A stretch of 64,000 nucleotides of DNA from Dicaeum eximium (GCA_013396995.1 VWZP01008343.1:1494208-1558207); one strand, 5' to 3'; counted from the first letter of the stretch, positions 24,620 through 39,231 are shown. The notes: generated from the sequence alone by a model not told the origin. Made by a program: numbers and translations.

Positions 24620-26920
24620 TTTCTTACCATACTCCCCTGAATCTCCACTTTACTACAACTTAGTTGTTCTTCACATTAGTTTGAAGAATATGCAGTATTT
24701 CTCCCAGGAGTTTCTCCAATGATCATTTTTGTTTTCTGCCTCTACAAAAGACAGATCTGTGCTCTCTGACCAGATGGAAATAGTCTTGGGAACTAACCTT
24801 GTGTATGTAAATAGAGAAGGTGAATGTTGTTACAAGGATGCATACATTTTCACTTAAAATGGTCTTCAGGAGAGGATGTTGTTCTACAGTGGCTGTCTCC
24901 TGACCTGCAGATACCTGCAGATACGTTGTTGGTGAGCTATACACTAATGAAGTTCAGAGTGTCAATTACCGACTTGTTAATTTCTCCTTTAGTGGTGAGA
25001 AAATGTGTCTCATGTGAGGAGTTTGCAGGTTAGCACATGACAAACCAAGTCATATATTTTATTACTGAACACTGTTTCCAGGAAAGTACTTACTCTCAAA
25101 ACATGCTAATAAATTCTAAATTTTTAAATTAATTATCTACCTTACCTAAATCTATCTTAAAGTTGGAAGCATCAACCCTGGTGGAAATATTTTTTTCTTG
25201 AACTGAAAAAAAAAAAAGGTAAATTTATTTGAACCTAGTTGTTTAAATTACAGGTAAAGGCATCTATGGTACACATGATGCCCAAATGCCTAGAGTCATG
25301 ATTTCCAGTTAAGATGTACAAATGCTTTCTACCTTCACCCATCATTTTAAAACTAGTTTCCCTAAACTATCAAATCAATTCACTGGGTTTAAAAATAAAT
25401 TACTGCCTGATAATCTCAGACTTACAGATTAAAATTTTTGGTTCTCCAGTTCAAAGACATTAGATTTCAGGTGAAAATAAATTGCTTCCTTTGATACTTG
25501 AATTACTAGTTACCTAAATTATTTCTGCATAGAAATGGATATATTCCTATGAAAGCAAGCTCTACCCACATGTCTTTTTAAATCTTGCATCTTTTTGCCA
25601 GTGTCAATTGGATGACCAGTCTTCAAAGATGACTGGCAGAGTAGCACCAGTGATTGTGTCATCAAGCTTAAGTTTAAGAGATGGTTGGAATAGACTGTGA
25701 GGATGTGTTTGGTAGAGATTTATTTACAAACTCACAGAAAGCTGGCACGCGTACAAGAGGAATATTCAGCTGTTTCAAAAAAGTCTGTAATATGGAAAGA
25801 TATATGTATGGCAATACTTGCATTCATAACTTAATGAGCATAATTATGACCCCTCTAGAAGGTTTGAAGAGACAGAGAATAATTTTGCACTGTCTTACAC
25901 TTTGTGTAGTTTAATACTTTGAATGATTTAAAGCTTTGCAGTCATAGCAAAAAGGAGTTAAAATAGAGCCTGTTATTGGACTATTCATAGTGTTACCTGA
26001 TAACAGCTAAAATTATTAGATCTGGTCCCAAGTGTAGAGAATCAGCCAAATGTCTAATAACCCATACAGTGTACTTCCAAAATTAGGAGAAACACCTCAG
26101 CTGTAACTCATGAATATTAATTTCCTGAACTGATACAGATATCTGAAAAGAAGATTTTTTTCTAAAAGACAAAGGTTCAGTTCATGACTGGATCCGCAGT
26201 TCAAGGTTACATTTTCTGAAGTTTATAAGAGTTAGCCAGTGAAAAGCTTTTAACAAATAACTCTGTCGGTTAATTCAATATTTTCCCTTTTCATGGATTA
26301 TATGCTGTGATCTCAATTGCTTTCAATTTACCTGTAGAAATGCAATCTCATATATCTGCTATTTTGCTACAATTAAGCAACAATCAAACTTTTTTTTTAT
26401 TTTATTTTTTAACAATTAAAACAAACATTAATAGAAAAGAAACCATACTTACCATATGGTCATTTTAGATTTTAGATTCTGGCTCTTGTGTGATTGTGTA
26501 TATTGTGTATTGTAGCAGTTATTCTTGCAGACTCCTTGTATCATTTAAAGCTGTCTGAACATCAATCACCAGTCTAGATCTGGCTCAGAGCAACAATGAG
26601 ACTGTTCCATATGATTTTGTCCCACAGAAGCCATCTTCTAACTGGGCTAACTGGAGATGTAAATGAAGAAAATTTCTACATGGTGTTCCTCTGTACAACA
26701 GGAAGATTTCCTAAGGCTGGGAAATATCCATTAATACATTGTATTTTCTGACTCTTTTTGTATAGAAGACTGTAATGAGAGTACTCAAAAAGCCCATTAA
26801 AATATAATGTTTTGGGAGTAGTCTGTGTACTTTTCAAATGTGTAGTCAAAGTCCGAAGAAAATTTTTTTTGATAGATGCATTTCCAGTGGATATCTGTTC
26901 AATATTTTACTGGTTTTCTT
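24620..26920. other. AT-rich noncoding stretch
   Basis: No gene or named repeat was recognised. Frames up to 77 codons (25681-25914, +) are unremarkable. Confidence 0.5.
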
Positions 26921-26931
26921 TTTGGTTGGGC

Positions 26932-26985
26932 TTTTTTTTTTTNTTTTTTTTTTGTTTGGTTTTTTTTTTTTTTTTTTTTTTTTTT
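26932..26985. repeat. Poly-T tract with an ambiguous base
   Basis: T-runs at 26932-26953 (N at 26943) and 26961-26985 are separated by GTTTGGT. The N marks an unresolved base in a homopolymer. Phenylalanine-rich frames across it are spurious. Confidence 0.96.
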
Positions 26986-26989
26986 GGTT

Positions 26990-29900
26990 CACGATGGAGA
27001 GTTATATTCTCATATTTTGTAGAAAACATGTAAAATCTGTTCTTACAGTTGCACTGAAATTCATGAATCTATTCAAGCACTTTAAAAAGTTTCCTGCTCT
27101 GAGGAACATATAGCTGAATACAAAAACAATTAACTAGAAAAGATTGCACCAATAGCACAATAATTCTCTACTATATCTGGAAAATAGAATGTAGAAGGAA
27201 AGAACTATAGATTATTCCTTCCTCCTGTTCTTTGTTTAAGCTAATATGAACTTCATGTTACCCAAAATGGCAAATATAATGTAAATAAAGAAAAATGCAC
27301 TGTCAATGTCATAAGAAGTCAACGTTCTTAAAAAAAAGGAATAGCCAATTTTTATATTGTTCAAGCTCATGAAATCAAATAATTTCTGGACAAGTTAATA
27401 AACTATAAAATATTTCATAACAATATGCATTTCTTTGATAGGAGGGCTTTTTTTGGCAACCAGTCACTTTTCAGGAGCTGGTAACTTTGAATCATTTAGA
27501 AACCTCATCCTCCCTACAAAAATGTGACTCTGAGCATTGAACTGTGAAAGCTCCATGTGTTACCATGGCTTGGCATCCATGGAGCCTAATGCTGGTTCAA
27601 GAACAACAGTAATATTTTTACAGTATTATTCATACAGGATATCTCATGATACTTTAAAATAAAGTAACAAAAACAAGAGTCTAAACACACTCAGGCAAAA
27701 GCCCATCCAGAAGTATTGGATTTCAATCTATCCATATCATAAAGCAGAGGCTCAGGTTTTTTGTTGATGAAAGGCTTTGATTCTGGAAGTGTGGAGGTGA
27801 ATAATGAGGAAGAAAAATTTCTTCCTCTCAATTTATTTTAAAAATAAGAAATTGGACATTCCACACACTTTGTACTCTGTGGCATCTGAGAAGGACAACG
27901 AAGAATTATGAATTCGTAGATACTGAAACAATACAAGGCCTTTAGACAATGCAGGGGGAAGATACATAACCTAGGAAATGCTTTGGGAAACCGTGGAGGA
28001 AACTCCAGTCCTGAAGCAATATGCTGAATATTTTCAGTCTTAGTAAAAAACTTCATAATGGCAGTTTGTATTTAGTGAAAATAACACATTGATCTTCCTA
28101 TAAACAGTGAGAGAAAAAACCTACTCAATATCACTGGGCCTGGTGTTTTAAACCTGCAAATGTAAAAAGAAAGAATAGGAGTGGGCAGCAGTGAAGAGGG
28201 AATTCTATTTTTTGAAGGTACCTAAAGGAGGACTATAGTTCCAATTCACCCTCGATCCTTTAAAAACGATAGAAAAATTTTCTGCTAACTGAATTGTAAG
28301 GTAAAGAAAAAATATATATTTACAGTGGCTTAAGATATGTGCTATGCTAAAAGAAGAAAAAATATAATCCTGTAAAGTCACCACAAGTGAATTGCTGAAT
28401 CTGCATGCATTAGACACAAATGACATATTTATTGTATAAGTGACTGCGTACTTCAGTCAATTTGGAAGTTTTCACTGGTGCTGAATTTGTGGGACCAGAT
28501 TTTCTGCTGTTGTCAGTGATTGCAATTTTACTGAAAACAAGATTGTTTTGCACATCAGATTAACTCAGAAGCCATTCCTAGTACCTTTTGCTTTTCTTTA
28601 GCATAGCATACACATATTTTCCTGTTGTGAGATGGAATCAAGTTGTTTGCAAGCTGGAGATGGAATGAGATTTGTTTGGGTAATTCCCAGCTAAAGTGTG
28701 ATCCCCTGGGGAATCACAGCCAAGAGCCATAATTTAGAGCAAAACCTAAACCGTGCAAATTCATTCAAGTGCAAGAACACTTAAAGTTTTAAATAGCAAA
28801 AGCTGTAATCAGTCTCTTGGTATATATGTTTCCAACACACCACACACACACAGAACCATGAAGAACATTCTCCCTATTGCTTTAGTTATGTAAAACACAA
28901 TCATCAACACCTTATTTTTCTTCAAAGAAAATAAAGATTAGACCCCTTTAGTTTGAAAGTAGAGAATTTGTTTCACATACCACGATGTAGATAACCTTTA
29001 ATGACCTTGGATCTGTTAAATGCATGCCTAATAAGTAATCTAATTGATTAATGAGATGAAATTTAGTAAGCAAAAACAAAATCACCTTTTGAAAGGTAGC
29101 AAAAATAGCGTAACAATATAAAACAAGGTTATATTATTCTTATTTAGTCTTCTTCACTGTTCATTGTGTTAAGTAAATACATCTGTTAGAGGGACATGTA
29201 ATTCCTAGTGTGTCCACCTCCCAGTGACCTATTCTTATCCTACAATCCTTGTTCCTCATTTCATTCTGCTGGAATTCTCTCATGCATCATTGTGCCAATA
29301 AAACCCACAAAAGCTAGGTCAGGAACAGTTTTAAATTATTTTAGATTCTAATGAAGAAGAGAATAAACAACACTCTGGAGACTGAAAAACATTGTAACAA
29401 AAAATTGAGGTCAATGAGTTCCTAAATTTCTATGGACCTAGACAACAATAAGTGACAAAGTACTTGCATTATACAGACTTTGTACAGGCAGAATTCCTTT
29501 CTGTCTTTTTCATAACACATTTCATAAGGACATTAGTAGCTTTTTGTGGTCAGAAAATAAGATTAGGAGAAGGTATTGTTGTCCATGAAACAATTTCTAG
29601 AGATCATGGATTTTTGTGGATGAAGATACTGTGTACCTAAATGAAGCATGAAACTGAAAATGCAAATTTATATATGGATTAGTATATTTGGACTATTACA
29701 CAGAAAGGACACAATATTTCAACTTATTTTAAAACTTGAGCAACCAAATAGAGGTTAGAAAGCTCATGCTAGGGCAGGCTCCTGGTAGGAGCAGCAGGTG
29801 TCAGGACACCTGAGAGATTAGGACATCTTTTCCTCCATTGTGTTTCTACTGCTAGTAGAGGAGTCCAACTTTCAGTATTTCCTATTTTATATATTTTAAA

Positions 29901-32900
29901 TATCAATATTTGAAATATTTACATATTAAATGAATCACCCATTCACTATAATCTACTATTTCTGTATGAAAAAGAAGATAAATAACAACTAGTGCTATCC
30001 TATTATATGTGGTATGAAACAATAGATCAGACCACTTTTTACTCAGTGAATTATATGTTTCTGAAGACATTTTAAGGCAGCATGAGTTACTCCTAAATTT
30101 CTTCACACTGACATTGTAACCTTTATGAATGGTTGGCTCTTTGTGTTAATGATATAGGAAATTAACTGATGCAGTACAGTGGTGATGAGGGGTGTTACTT
30201 TGGATGGCTGTTCTTTTTATGGTTTGATCCAAAATCCATTAGTGTCAGTGGAACTTCTTTCATACTCAAAGGTCGACGTGCTCCAAAGGGTTTGCAAGAG
30301 TAGACTGAATCGCTAGGGCAGGTGTAGCTTTCAGGATATTATGAAGGATTTTAAAAATTCCTAGTAAAAAAATGTATAAAATTTTATCAAAAGCCTTAGA
30401 TGACATTGATAAATTTTATCTACAAAAATACATCTAAGGTTTCTGAATTTCTGCTTCAAAATAATATCAGAGATTTTTTACAGAATGCTTAGGAAAAAGT
30501 GATTTAAATTTTTTTCTTAGAACAATGCAGCAATGTTTTTAAAATTAATAAAATTGCAGTTAAAAACATGAATATTTACAATAAATGTGTCAACCAATTG
30601 AAATAAAATATCACATTATATGTTTATTTTCTAAATTTTAATTTATGAATTTTACTTCAATTTCTGCTATAGATTTGTTCCTATGAACAATAAAACCAGA
30701 GCCAAATAAATGAAGGCAAATATGACAAGTGCCATTTACTGAAAATCATATTCTTGCGAGGTTTCTGCCTCCCCCCATGTGGTTAATTGCTTTGTTTAGT
30801 TACTTATGTGTGCATTTAATAATGTATTTATTTGAAATTTTAGTTTCTGACATCCAAATATGCAAACTAATCTATACAATTTGCCATTGGAATGGCAAGG
30901 AGCATGTGTAGTATGAGTGTTTGTATGTGACCACAGATGAATAGGGATACAAAAAAGTGTCTAGCTAAATTGCTAAATGTAGAAGCCTAAAGTGATATTT
31001 TTAAATCCCTTTGGTTAGATCTGATTGGATCCACAAATCGTATGTTATGTGATTTGATCTTCACTGTCTGACTGCAGTTTTTTATAATTAGGTTTTCAGG
31101 CACATTATTTTTAAAATGAGCATGTCATGACTATGCCTAATATTCATTTAAAAATGGGTGTTTCTGGGAAAATTCCACTGATAAATTTTTTTGTTAGAAC
31201 AAGCATCAGAGGAAAGGGAATTGGTGGTGATGGGGGACAGGAATCTTAATAAAGAGAATAAAATTCTGGTTTATTGGTTTTCCTTTGGTATTCATAGTCC
31301 ATGTTTTTGAGGTATTTCTCTATTACTACTTCAAACTCTTATTTGTTTGAGTTAGACAAGCAAGAGAATAGAACATGACAGTGGGCATCTATGGAGGCAC
31401 AGGAAATATACACAATTCTCCCAGTCTGTTTAGGACTTGAAAGCTTCTCATACTGTATTATAATAGAAAAACTTGCCAGAAGAGTACAGAAATTGATCTG
31501 AAGTCCTTTTGGCTTTAGCAGACTAAATGTGCTCATTGAAGTAATTCCAGTGTTTGAAAGGAACGCAGTTTAAGGAAAATTGTATTGTTTCTTAAAGAGT
31601 GTTTAAGATAATTTTCTGTCTTGGTAAAAATGTCTGGATACTAAATGTGTTAATGATCTTCCTTAAGCTGATATAAATACATAAGTCAAAGTATAACTAT
31701 ACTTCTTGCTTTATCATGAAGTATTTTTTTTTTTAGCTAAAGCCAATTATATTTGTGGCGGCTTATCACAGCAATTATATGAAGCAGCAGGCCAGTCAGT
31801 AATGACTTTTTTGTTAGGGGAGTGCTAAGAACACTTCCAGCAGAGCTCCATTACCTGGATTACAATCACAGTTTTAAATTAGGTACCAATGCAAGTAATT
31901 TAGTTTTGTTTTTGTACTTAATTGGTCATTAACTTGTTCATGCCAATAATTCTATTTCTATGCCACTCAGTCATTAAATACTCCCTGCATCTATCCAGAA
32001 GCATTCCCTCCTGCAGAAGAAACAGGAGTTTGCTATAAAACATTTCTGTATCTGCATGCCACCTTTATCTCTTGATGAACAAATTGGAATGATAAAACAT
32101 TTATTTTTCCACCATAGTACCCGTGAGGTCATGAGGTCATTAACATAAGTCAATAGGAGCCTAGTAATTGCTATTTTGGATCAAGCACTATTTGTGTGCA
32201 TTCTAGTATCTTGCTGCTGCCAGGGACTAGAACCACATGCTCATAAAGAAGCCAGAATGAACAATTCTGCAATAATTTTACTGAGAGGGGAGATTTCTTC
32301 TTATTCTTGATGACTACCTTTTGTTTTATGTCCTGAAATAAGATAGTTTGTAACTTTTTGTTTTAAAGAAATAGTTCTAATTCCATGCAAATGTAAATGC
32401 TCTCATTATCCATATAAATGTTTAATCCTTTTTAAAATTCCACTAATCTTTTAGGCCTCAGTGATATTTTTGTGGCAATGAGCTATCTAGGTTAATTATG
32501 CACGTCCAACAAAGTATATCCTTTTATCAATTTTAAATTTAAATCCTGCCTATTTACTGCTACACACAGGAACTTTATAAATCTATATTGTGCAATTTTC
32601 TGCTCCAGGCATTTTCCTCAAGTGAGTGTATGCATGAATATAATGCCTGGAGGATGCCTTAATAGACTCTACCCATCTTTAACTCCTCTCATCAGTGTGT
32701 TTCTCCACGAAACTAATTTTTGGATCAGTGGATTTGATTTAGAGCTGTGTCCAAGGTAGAAAGTTAAGTGCAGACTGCTCCAAACATCTTAGGAAGCAAG
32801 TCAAAATGAATAAACTTTCTGTAGTAAAAACGAAACAGATTTTTGAAGCCATACTCAGACTAGGCAATAACCAAGGATAAATAATGAAGAAAAACATTAT

Positions 32901-33650
32901 GTGAATATGCACATAACCCACAAATTAGTGTGGTTTTCCTTCCCTCCATAGTACATAGGACTGGACTACAAATCATTTTTTAATCTAATCTAGCCTTTGA
33001 GCTAGGAAAGCTAGGTCAATGAGTTCAGGCAGTAAGTTCTAACAGTGGTTACATCCAGAGGTCCAGCTGCTCCTCCTCAAGAGACATCTATCACATTTGT
33101 TAAATTTTAAATGCAAGTTCAGTTATATTCAGATATATGCTGTGTTCAAAGACCAAGGGGATTTGTGCAAACAGGTTTTATATAAGACACACTATTTTGA
33201 AAGATTATTAAACAAATTATTAAAATTAATGTTATGAGCTCCTCCTGCTGACTTTTTAACATCAGCTAAATAACATTTAGATGATTAAGTATTTCTTTAT
33301 TTCTGCAGAATTCTCACTGATTTAAGAGTTTCTTACATAGTGACTTTGCAAGGTTATTTTCATTCACCCTAGTTCAAAGCAAAAGATGAAGAAGAAAAAG
33401 GTGAAGGGAGATTATGCATAAGAATAGAGCAGCCAACTCTTGAGATAACAGAAAGATGGAAGGAAGATATTCAGATACTAGAGTGAGAAGCAAAAAGAAC
33501 TAGAACATAAGAGTTAACAGGCCCATTCCATTAAAGGGCCATGCAAGAGCACTTGACCCAGTGTCTTTGAAGATAGAACCAGAAGTACAAGCCTGGAATC
33601 AATCAAATGTCTTATTTGGGATCAAGTCTTGAGAAGCAAATGGAATCCTG
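26990..33650. other. Long AT-rich noncoding stretch
   Basis: No gene, RNA gene or repeat family was identified in 6.6 kb. Adjacent perfect hairpins lie at 29778-29812. A short (CA)n is at about 28845-28856. The segment 31735-32300 has several ATTA cores and looks non-repetitive, so it is a candidate conserved noncoding element, unverified. Confidence 0.5.
29778..29812. repeat. Two adjacent perfect hairpins with paired E-boxes
   Basis: GCTCCTGGTAGGAGC (29778-29792) has perfect 6-bp arms. Two bases later CAGGTGTCAGGACACCTG (29795-29812) has perfect 8-bp arms and contains CAGGTG and CACCTG E-boxes facing each other. Both are read directly from the sequence. Binding by ZEB/SNAI-type factors is only an inference from the motif. 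Confidence 0.75.
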
Positions 33651-33656
33651 CACAGC

Positions 33657-33950
33657 TGCGGTGGGTTGACCTGGATGCCAGGTGGCCACCAAGACACTAG
33701 ATAGCATCCCTCCTCAGTAGTATGGTGGGGAGAGAAAATAAGATGTAAGAAAAAGCTTTATGAGTCAAGATACAGGCAGTTTAATGAAGCAAAATCAAAG
33801 TCTGTGCAAATAAGACAAAGAGGTTTCATTCTCTATTTCCTAAGACTTTAGTACGTATAATGGCTGCTCTGGAGCACAGAGTAATAGTTAATTCCCTTCC
33901 CTGCATACTTCTCCTTCCTCTGAGCTTAATTTTCTTAATATTTGTGAACT
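33657..33950 (+). mobile_element. Avian-type LTR fragment (ERV-derived)
   Basis: The segment opens TGCGGTGGGTTGACCTGGATGCCAGGTGGCCACCAAG and runs through GGGGAGAGAAAATAAGATG, TTTATGAGTCAAGATACAGG and TCCCTTCCCTGCATACTTC. This order matches the opening of a common bird LTR retrotransposon family that begins TGTGGTGGGTTGACC, with scattered substitutions and deletions. Only the first ~300 bp is recognisable, so the copy is truncated or too decayed to follow. It has no coding sequence. Family name and exact right end are not known to me; the strand assumes the LTR starts with the TG word. Confidence 0.65.
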
Positions 33951-33954
33951 CCTG

Positions 33955-36900
33955 TAACCACTAAATAGCATTAGTGCCAAATAATCAAAGAATAGTGTTT
34001 AACTCTGTCAAAGAAACACCAGTAAAAAAAGAGTAAATATCAAGTAAAAGGCTCAAGGCAGAAGATTGCGAAAGATTCTTGTCAAGATTTTGCTGTTCTT
34101 TCAAAAATGTGTGACTCCTAGGCTAGGGTTTGCTACTGCTTTTTGGAATTCCTCTTCTGACACAATCAGAGATGCATCCAGCAGTGTGACAGGACTTAGA
34201 CATTAAATATCTAAAGATGTTTGTGTAAACGTGAATCAGCTGAAAGGAGGACAAATGCCTCACCTCAATCCCCTATACACATTGAACATATTTGCACACG
34301 TATAAACTGAGGAAACTGGTTATGTCATTTGAATGTCTACTTTTTTTTTTTTTCTTTCTTATCTCATAGCATGTTTTCTGTAAAAAACTTAGGATAAACT
34401 TGAAATGTCAGTAGCTATTATATGAATTCTCTGGGAACACAGCATCATAGTTTCAGCTGGTGTGGGTCTGCTGAAGCCAGTAGAGCTTTTATTATTGTTT
34501 ATCATTGTCAGTGCAGAACAGCTGAGGCTATGTAAGAGGTGGACTAATTGCCACTTAGGGCTATGTCAGGAGAGAACTGGGACCATACAGCCAATCCATC
34601 TGTCACAGAGCACTTGAGTAAAGGTTAAACTCATGGTTCGACAACCTCTAGTTTTTACTCGCAGAAATCTGTACTGGCATAGATGTTGAATTACATTTTT
34701 ATGTGTGCGTAAGGTAATAATACAGAATCCAAGTACAACTCAGATTGGTTGCACAGTTTATTTAGGGTCTCCAAAAAGAAGCACACATCTTCATATGAAC
34801 AATGAAATTATTTAAATAAGCAAACAAAATCAAAGACTAAGTGGTGATTTGCCACATCATAGTTCAAAGAATATAAAGAAAAATGCATTGTAACATCTTG
34901 AATATTAATGAAAATTGCAATTGATTATCTTGATGCCATTGATTCTTTTTCCTCATTTTCCATCACTATATGTTATTCTAACTTTCTTTCTCCCAGTTTT
35001 GAACCCAATTGGATTAGGTTTTTAGATAAAATATGCTATTCTTTATGGAAAAATAAAAATTCTTGAGAATAGTTATCTTTGTGTGTATTATATCTTTCAT
35101 ATGTTCTGTACCTATAATTAGAGTTTTGAAAAGCTAACCTTTTTAATAATAAATACAGTATGTCAAGGAAATGACGTATGATTCAGCTTAAAGATAATGA
35201 ATAATTATGAATGATAGTAATGATCCCCTAATGTTAATGTCATTCTGCTAATTTAATATGGCAATTAATTTTGCACATGAAACACATGCAGGTGCTTTGA
35301 ATAATTTTTGAAAAATCTTAATTTCCTAACTCTCTTGATAGTTTTGCAAATTTAGAATTAATATTGAGTAACTTTCATGGTAATTTTTAGTTTAATATAT
35401 TATCACCATAACAACCACTTAACAGTTGGAGAACAACTTCACATTAATACTATTTATGGCTATATACATTTATTATATTTAGGATGATTTCTGTGGGTAA
35501 ACTTACTCCACTGATGGTCTTAAATTAACGAAATCATAACATAGCTCATTTCCTATATAAATTATGTGTCATGATTTGCTGTGTTTGTGAGAATATTGAC
35601 TTTGAGGACTTGGCAAACATCTTGAAGACCCATCATCGGTGTTGTTTTCAAACTGAATGGGTACTGATAGATGAACTGCTTTATGTGGCAATGTATCTCA
35701 TGCTGCAATTTCATGGACAGTATTATGCTCTTGCTCAAAGCAAGGTCAAATAGGCTGTTGTCTGCAGCTGAGATTCATACCAGGTGTTTAGAATAGTAGC
35801 ATTCTTTAGGCCACTTAAAGAAAAAGAAATATACAACATCAGCCTTAACTGAACTTAGAAAAAGTAATTGTTGTATAAGCTACTCAGATAGCATCTGCCA
35901 CTGTTTTATTCAAAAGGATAAATGCATAGACATAGCTCTATGCATTTACTGTCATGTGTTCAACAACACTTATTAAGTGTGTAGTGTTTGGTCAAATAAA
36001 GTGTGCCTATTGCTACACTACCTAATGGAAGGTAGATATGCCTCATCTGTACATACCCATAATCTTTTGGGGTAATACTGCTGCACAGATATTAACAAGG
36101 AACAATATTGTCTTCAGAGATTCCTTTTCCAGCTGACTTGGCAAATCACTCTTTCTACACTCCATTTTACCTTTCCAGTATACCCATACCAGCATTTGAT
36201 AGGTAGACTAGATAGTTATCTAGATTAAGACAGATAAAGTCTTTATGCATTTATGGTAGATTAAGAGTCTCTTTGCCCTTCATTGTATATACTTTGTTGT
36301 TCAGTAGTCACCAATTTGCTCACCTGTCTTTGTGGATATACTTTGTCCAAAACCTGCTGTGACATTTCATTTGTGCCAGTCTTCTAAATCCTTTCTACAT
36401 CACCCCAACAAAACCTTTTAGTATAGTTGAACTGAGACAAACAAGATTTGTAAAGTGCTATCCTAAGGCTCTAAAAACAGGAATGGATTTCTCTCCATTA
36501 GAAAATATCTCTTCCTCTTACCCCCTGCATCATATCTCATCTTGGCCTTCTTTTTAGGAAAGCAAGAAAAGAAAAGCTAGGTTTATTTTGTCTCGTTTCC
36601 CTAGAAATTGTCCCTGACCCTACACAGGTGTCTACAACAAATTTTATTGTACTCCCAAGTGCATATCCTTTATCTTCATTGACTGTAGGGGATGTACATG
36701 ATTTACCAACACTATTTTTGACATCTAAAGTTATCTAGGAAAATTTCAATCATGTTATTGATCTTGCCACTATGGGGCATCTATTTGAGAATTCATAAGA
36801 TATTGTCCATGAATATATTTATTGATTTTAATATATTAATGCTATTTATTATAACATTTATTAAATGTCATGACATTGATTTCAACTTTTTACTGTAAAG

Positions 36901-39225
36901 AATCAGGCTATGTTTTAGAACTTTAATAGATAAATTGATCCTAAAAAGAGCAATGATCTTAGTCATCCTTGTGCCTTGGATATCTTTAAAAAGAGATTCC
37001 TTAACTGACAGAAAGAAGCAGAAGAATTGAATTCTGTTTTACCTTATTTATGTTCAGCAGCTTGATTATCGGCTTAAAATCAAAGGGAGACTTGAATGTG
37101 ATTTTCATATTTATGTTTGTGCTTGACTTTGAATTTTGTTATAGAAGTCACTGTGAAAGAGGCAATAAGGAATATCACAAGGAAAAGCTAAAGTCACTCT
37201 CCTGACTTTAAAATATTCAAACAACCTAAGGCTGTAAAGCTTTTTTCTTTTCTTAATGTGAAAGAACAATTATGCAATGCTGTTGTAACATAGGCTTTGT
37301 CAAAAATATATTCAAAATTAAGTATGTGAATGCTGGCCCCAAGTGTTAAAAACAGCTTTTCTTTTGTGGTTGTTTCTGTGTCCTGCGTGACACTGGGGAG
37401 AGTCTCAAACCCCTTTTCCTGCTATGAGGTAAAGTGTCCCCCTGGAAGACATATCCATGAATGAGGAATTCTCAGAATGATATTTTTTGATTGGCTGTTA
37501 ATAAAGACAGTTTACACCAGAGATGCATGTCTTTAGGTCGATTTCATTCCAGTTAACTTAGACATCTGAAACTAAATCTGTATTGTAGTTAGCAAAACTC
37601 CTTTATATTAATGGAAAGAAACAGACCTTTAGGAGGTTGTGATAATCCATTTTTAGAGACATTTGAGGCAACAAGAGTCATCTTTAGGTAGTGCCTGTAT
37701 TGATACTTTAACTAAGAGTGAGAGTAAACTAGATAATTATCCTTTGGTTCTCTACAGGTATCGAGGTAAAAACCTATATTAGATGTTTAGCCATCTGAAC
37801 AAGTGTCCTTGTTTGTCTTATTGTTTATCTTGGTATCAATAAGTACTTAATTACTTTTGATGATGCGTGACAGATTCAGAGAAATCTGTTCAGAAGAAAA
37901 GAGCAGTTCAGAACAAAACCCTTTGCCCTGCCTCCTTGCATGTGTGTTAAAACTCTGTTGTTAGAAAAAAAAAAGTGATTTGGGGTCTTCTGCAGGTGGT
38001 ATTTATCTGTCATTTTGACATATCTTGAGGAAAAACCTGACCTTGGATGTTTATGTAACATACAAACCTGACTTTTTTAGCTTCTTAGTGATTCTTTTCT
38101 TGTGTGTCTGCAGGTTCTAGGTGGATAGATTGTAAGCTATTATGGACAGGGTCTGTGGGCCTTTAGTATGGTTGAGTTACATATGAGCAATTTAGGTACT
38201 GCCAGAGAGCAAATGAATAATTCTAGTTACGGGCCCTGTACCACACTTCCAAGGGTATTATTTGAAGAACCATTGTTCTCCCTAGCAGCTTAAGCTTTCC
38301 TAATCTGAGAAATCCATAAATTTTAAGGTTTTAGCACATTTTAGTACAGAAACACATTTAGCAGATAATTATATGCTGTTTGGCAAGAATTTCCACTCTG
38401 AAGCTGCACTATTAGGACAGTGCGCTTTCATTTGGTTTAATCGCATCACTGCTGCTACAAAAGGTCAGAATAGAGCAAAACATCTCTTCTATTGCTCCAC
38501 ATTCCTGACACATTTGTCCATTAAAAAGCCAGAATGCAGGAGAATGCTGTTTTTGTACAATGGAACAGACTTATTAAATTACAGAGATTACAGCTAGGGA
38601 AAATATAATATTTTCTCCAGAACAACTCCATAAAAGTGGATTTCTTGTCTTTAATTTGATAAAGAAAGTAATGAAAGAGTTAAGGGTCTTATTTAGGGGT
38701 TTTTTGTTGATTTTTGGTGGTTTTTTTTTTAATGTAGCAACATGTATTTTCTAGACTTTTGGTGTTTGGATTGTATTTTCAAATCTCATTAAAAATAAAA
38801 CCCCCAGTTTTCATAGTTTGGTCATATTCAACGTATTTAATATATATATATAGCCATCAATAATTAGTTGTGAAAAACACAATAAAATAAGAAAATACTG
38901 TGCAATTATAAAAGACAATGAAAATTAGAAGAGCTTTTCAAAATTCCAGAGAAAAATATATCCGGTGTTTTAGTACTAATTACATTTTTCTGGCTTCACA
39001 TTTTAGATCTTAACAGTATTTATATGTACAGACAGTAGCTCTGCAATGTTTGTGACATGTTATAACCTTGTATGACATCTCTTTCTTTCCCAGCATCTGT
39101 CTTAGAATAACTTAATGAAAAGCTTACAAATGACACAGCCCCAGACAGTTTATCAAATTATGTTCAGAACCAAGTCAAGATGTCAAGATGTTACGATGTC
39201 CTGGAATACAAAGCCCATCACATTT
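33955..39225. other. Long AT-rich noncoding stretch
   Basis: No gene or named repeat was identified. There is a short T-run at 34341-34353. Open frames are at most 74 codons and lack recognisable features. Confidence 0.5.
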
Positions 39226-39231
39226 CTAAGG

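Noticed and set aside
24311..24722. Basic R/K/G-rich frame (-) and L/P/F-rich frame (+) over the CTTC array
   Set aside because: Both are direct translations of a microsatellite; open frames arise because the repeat lacks stops.
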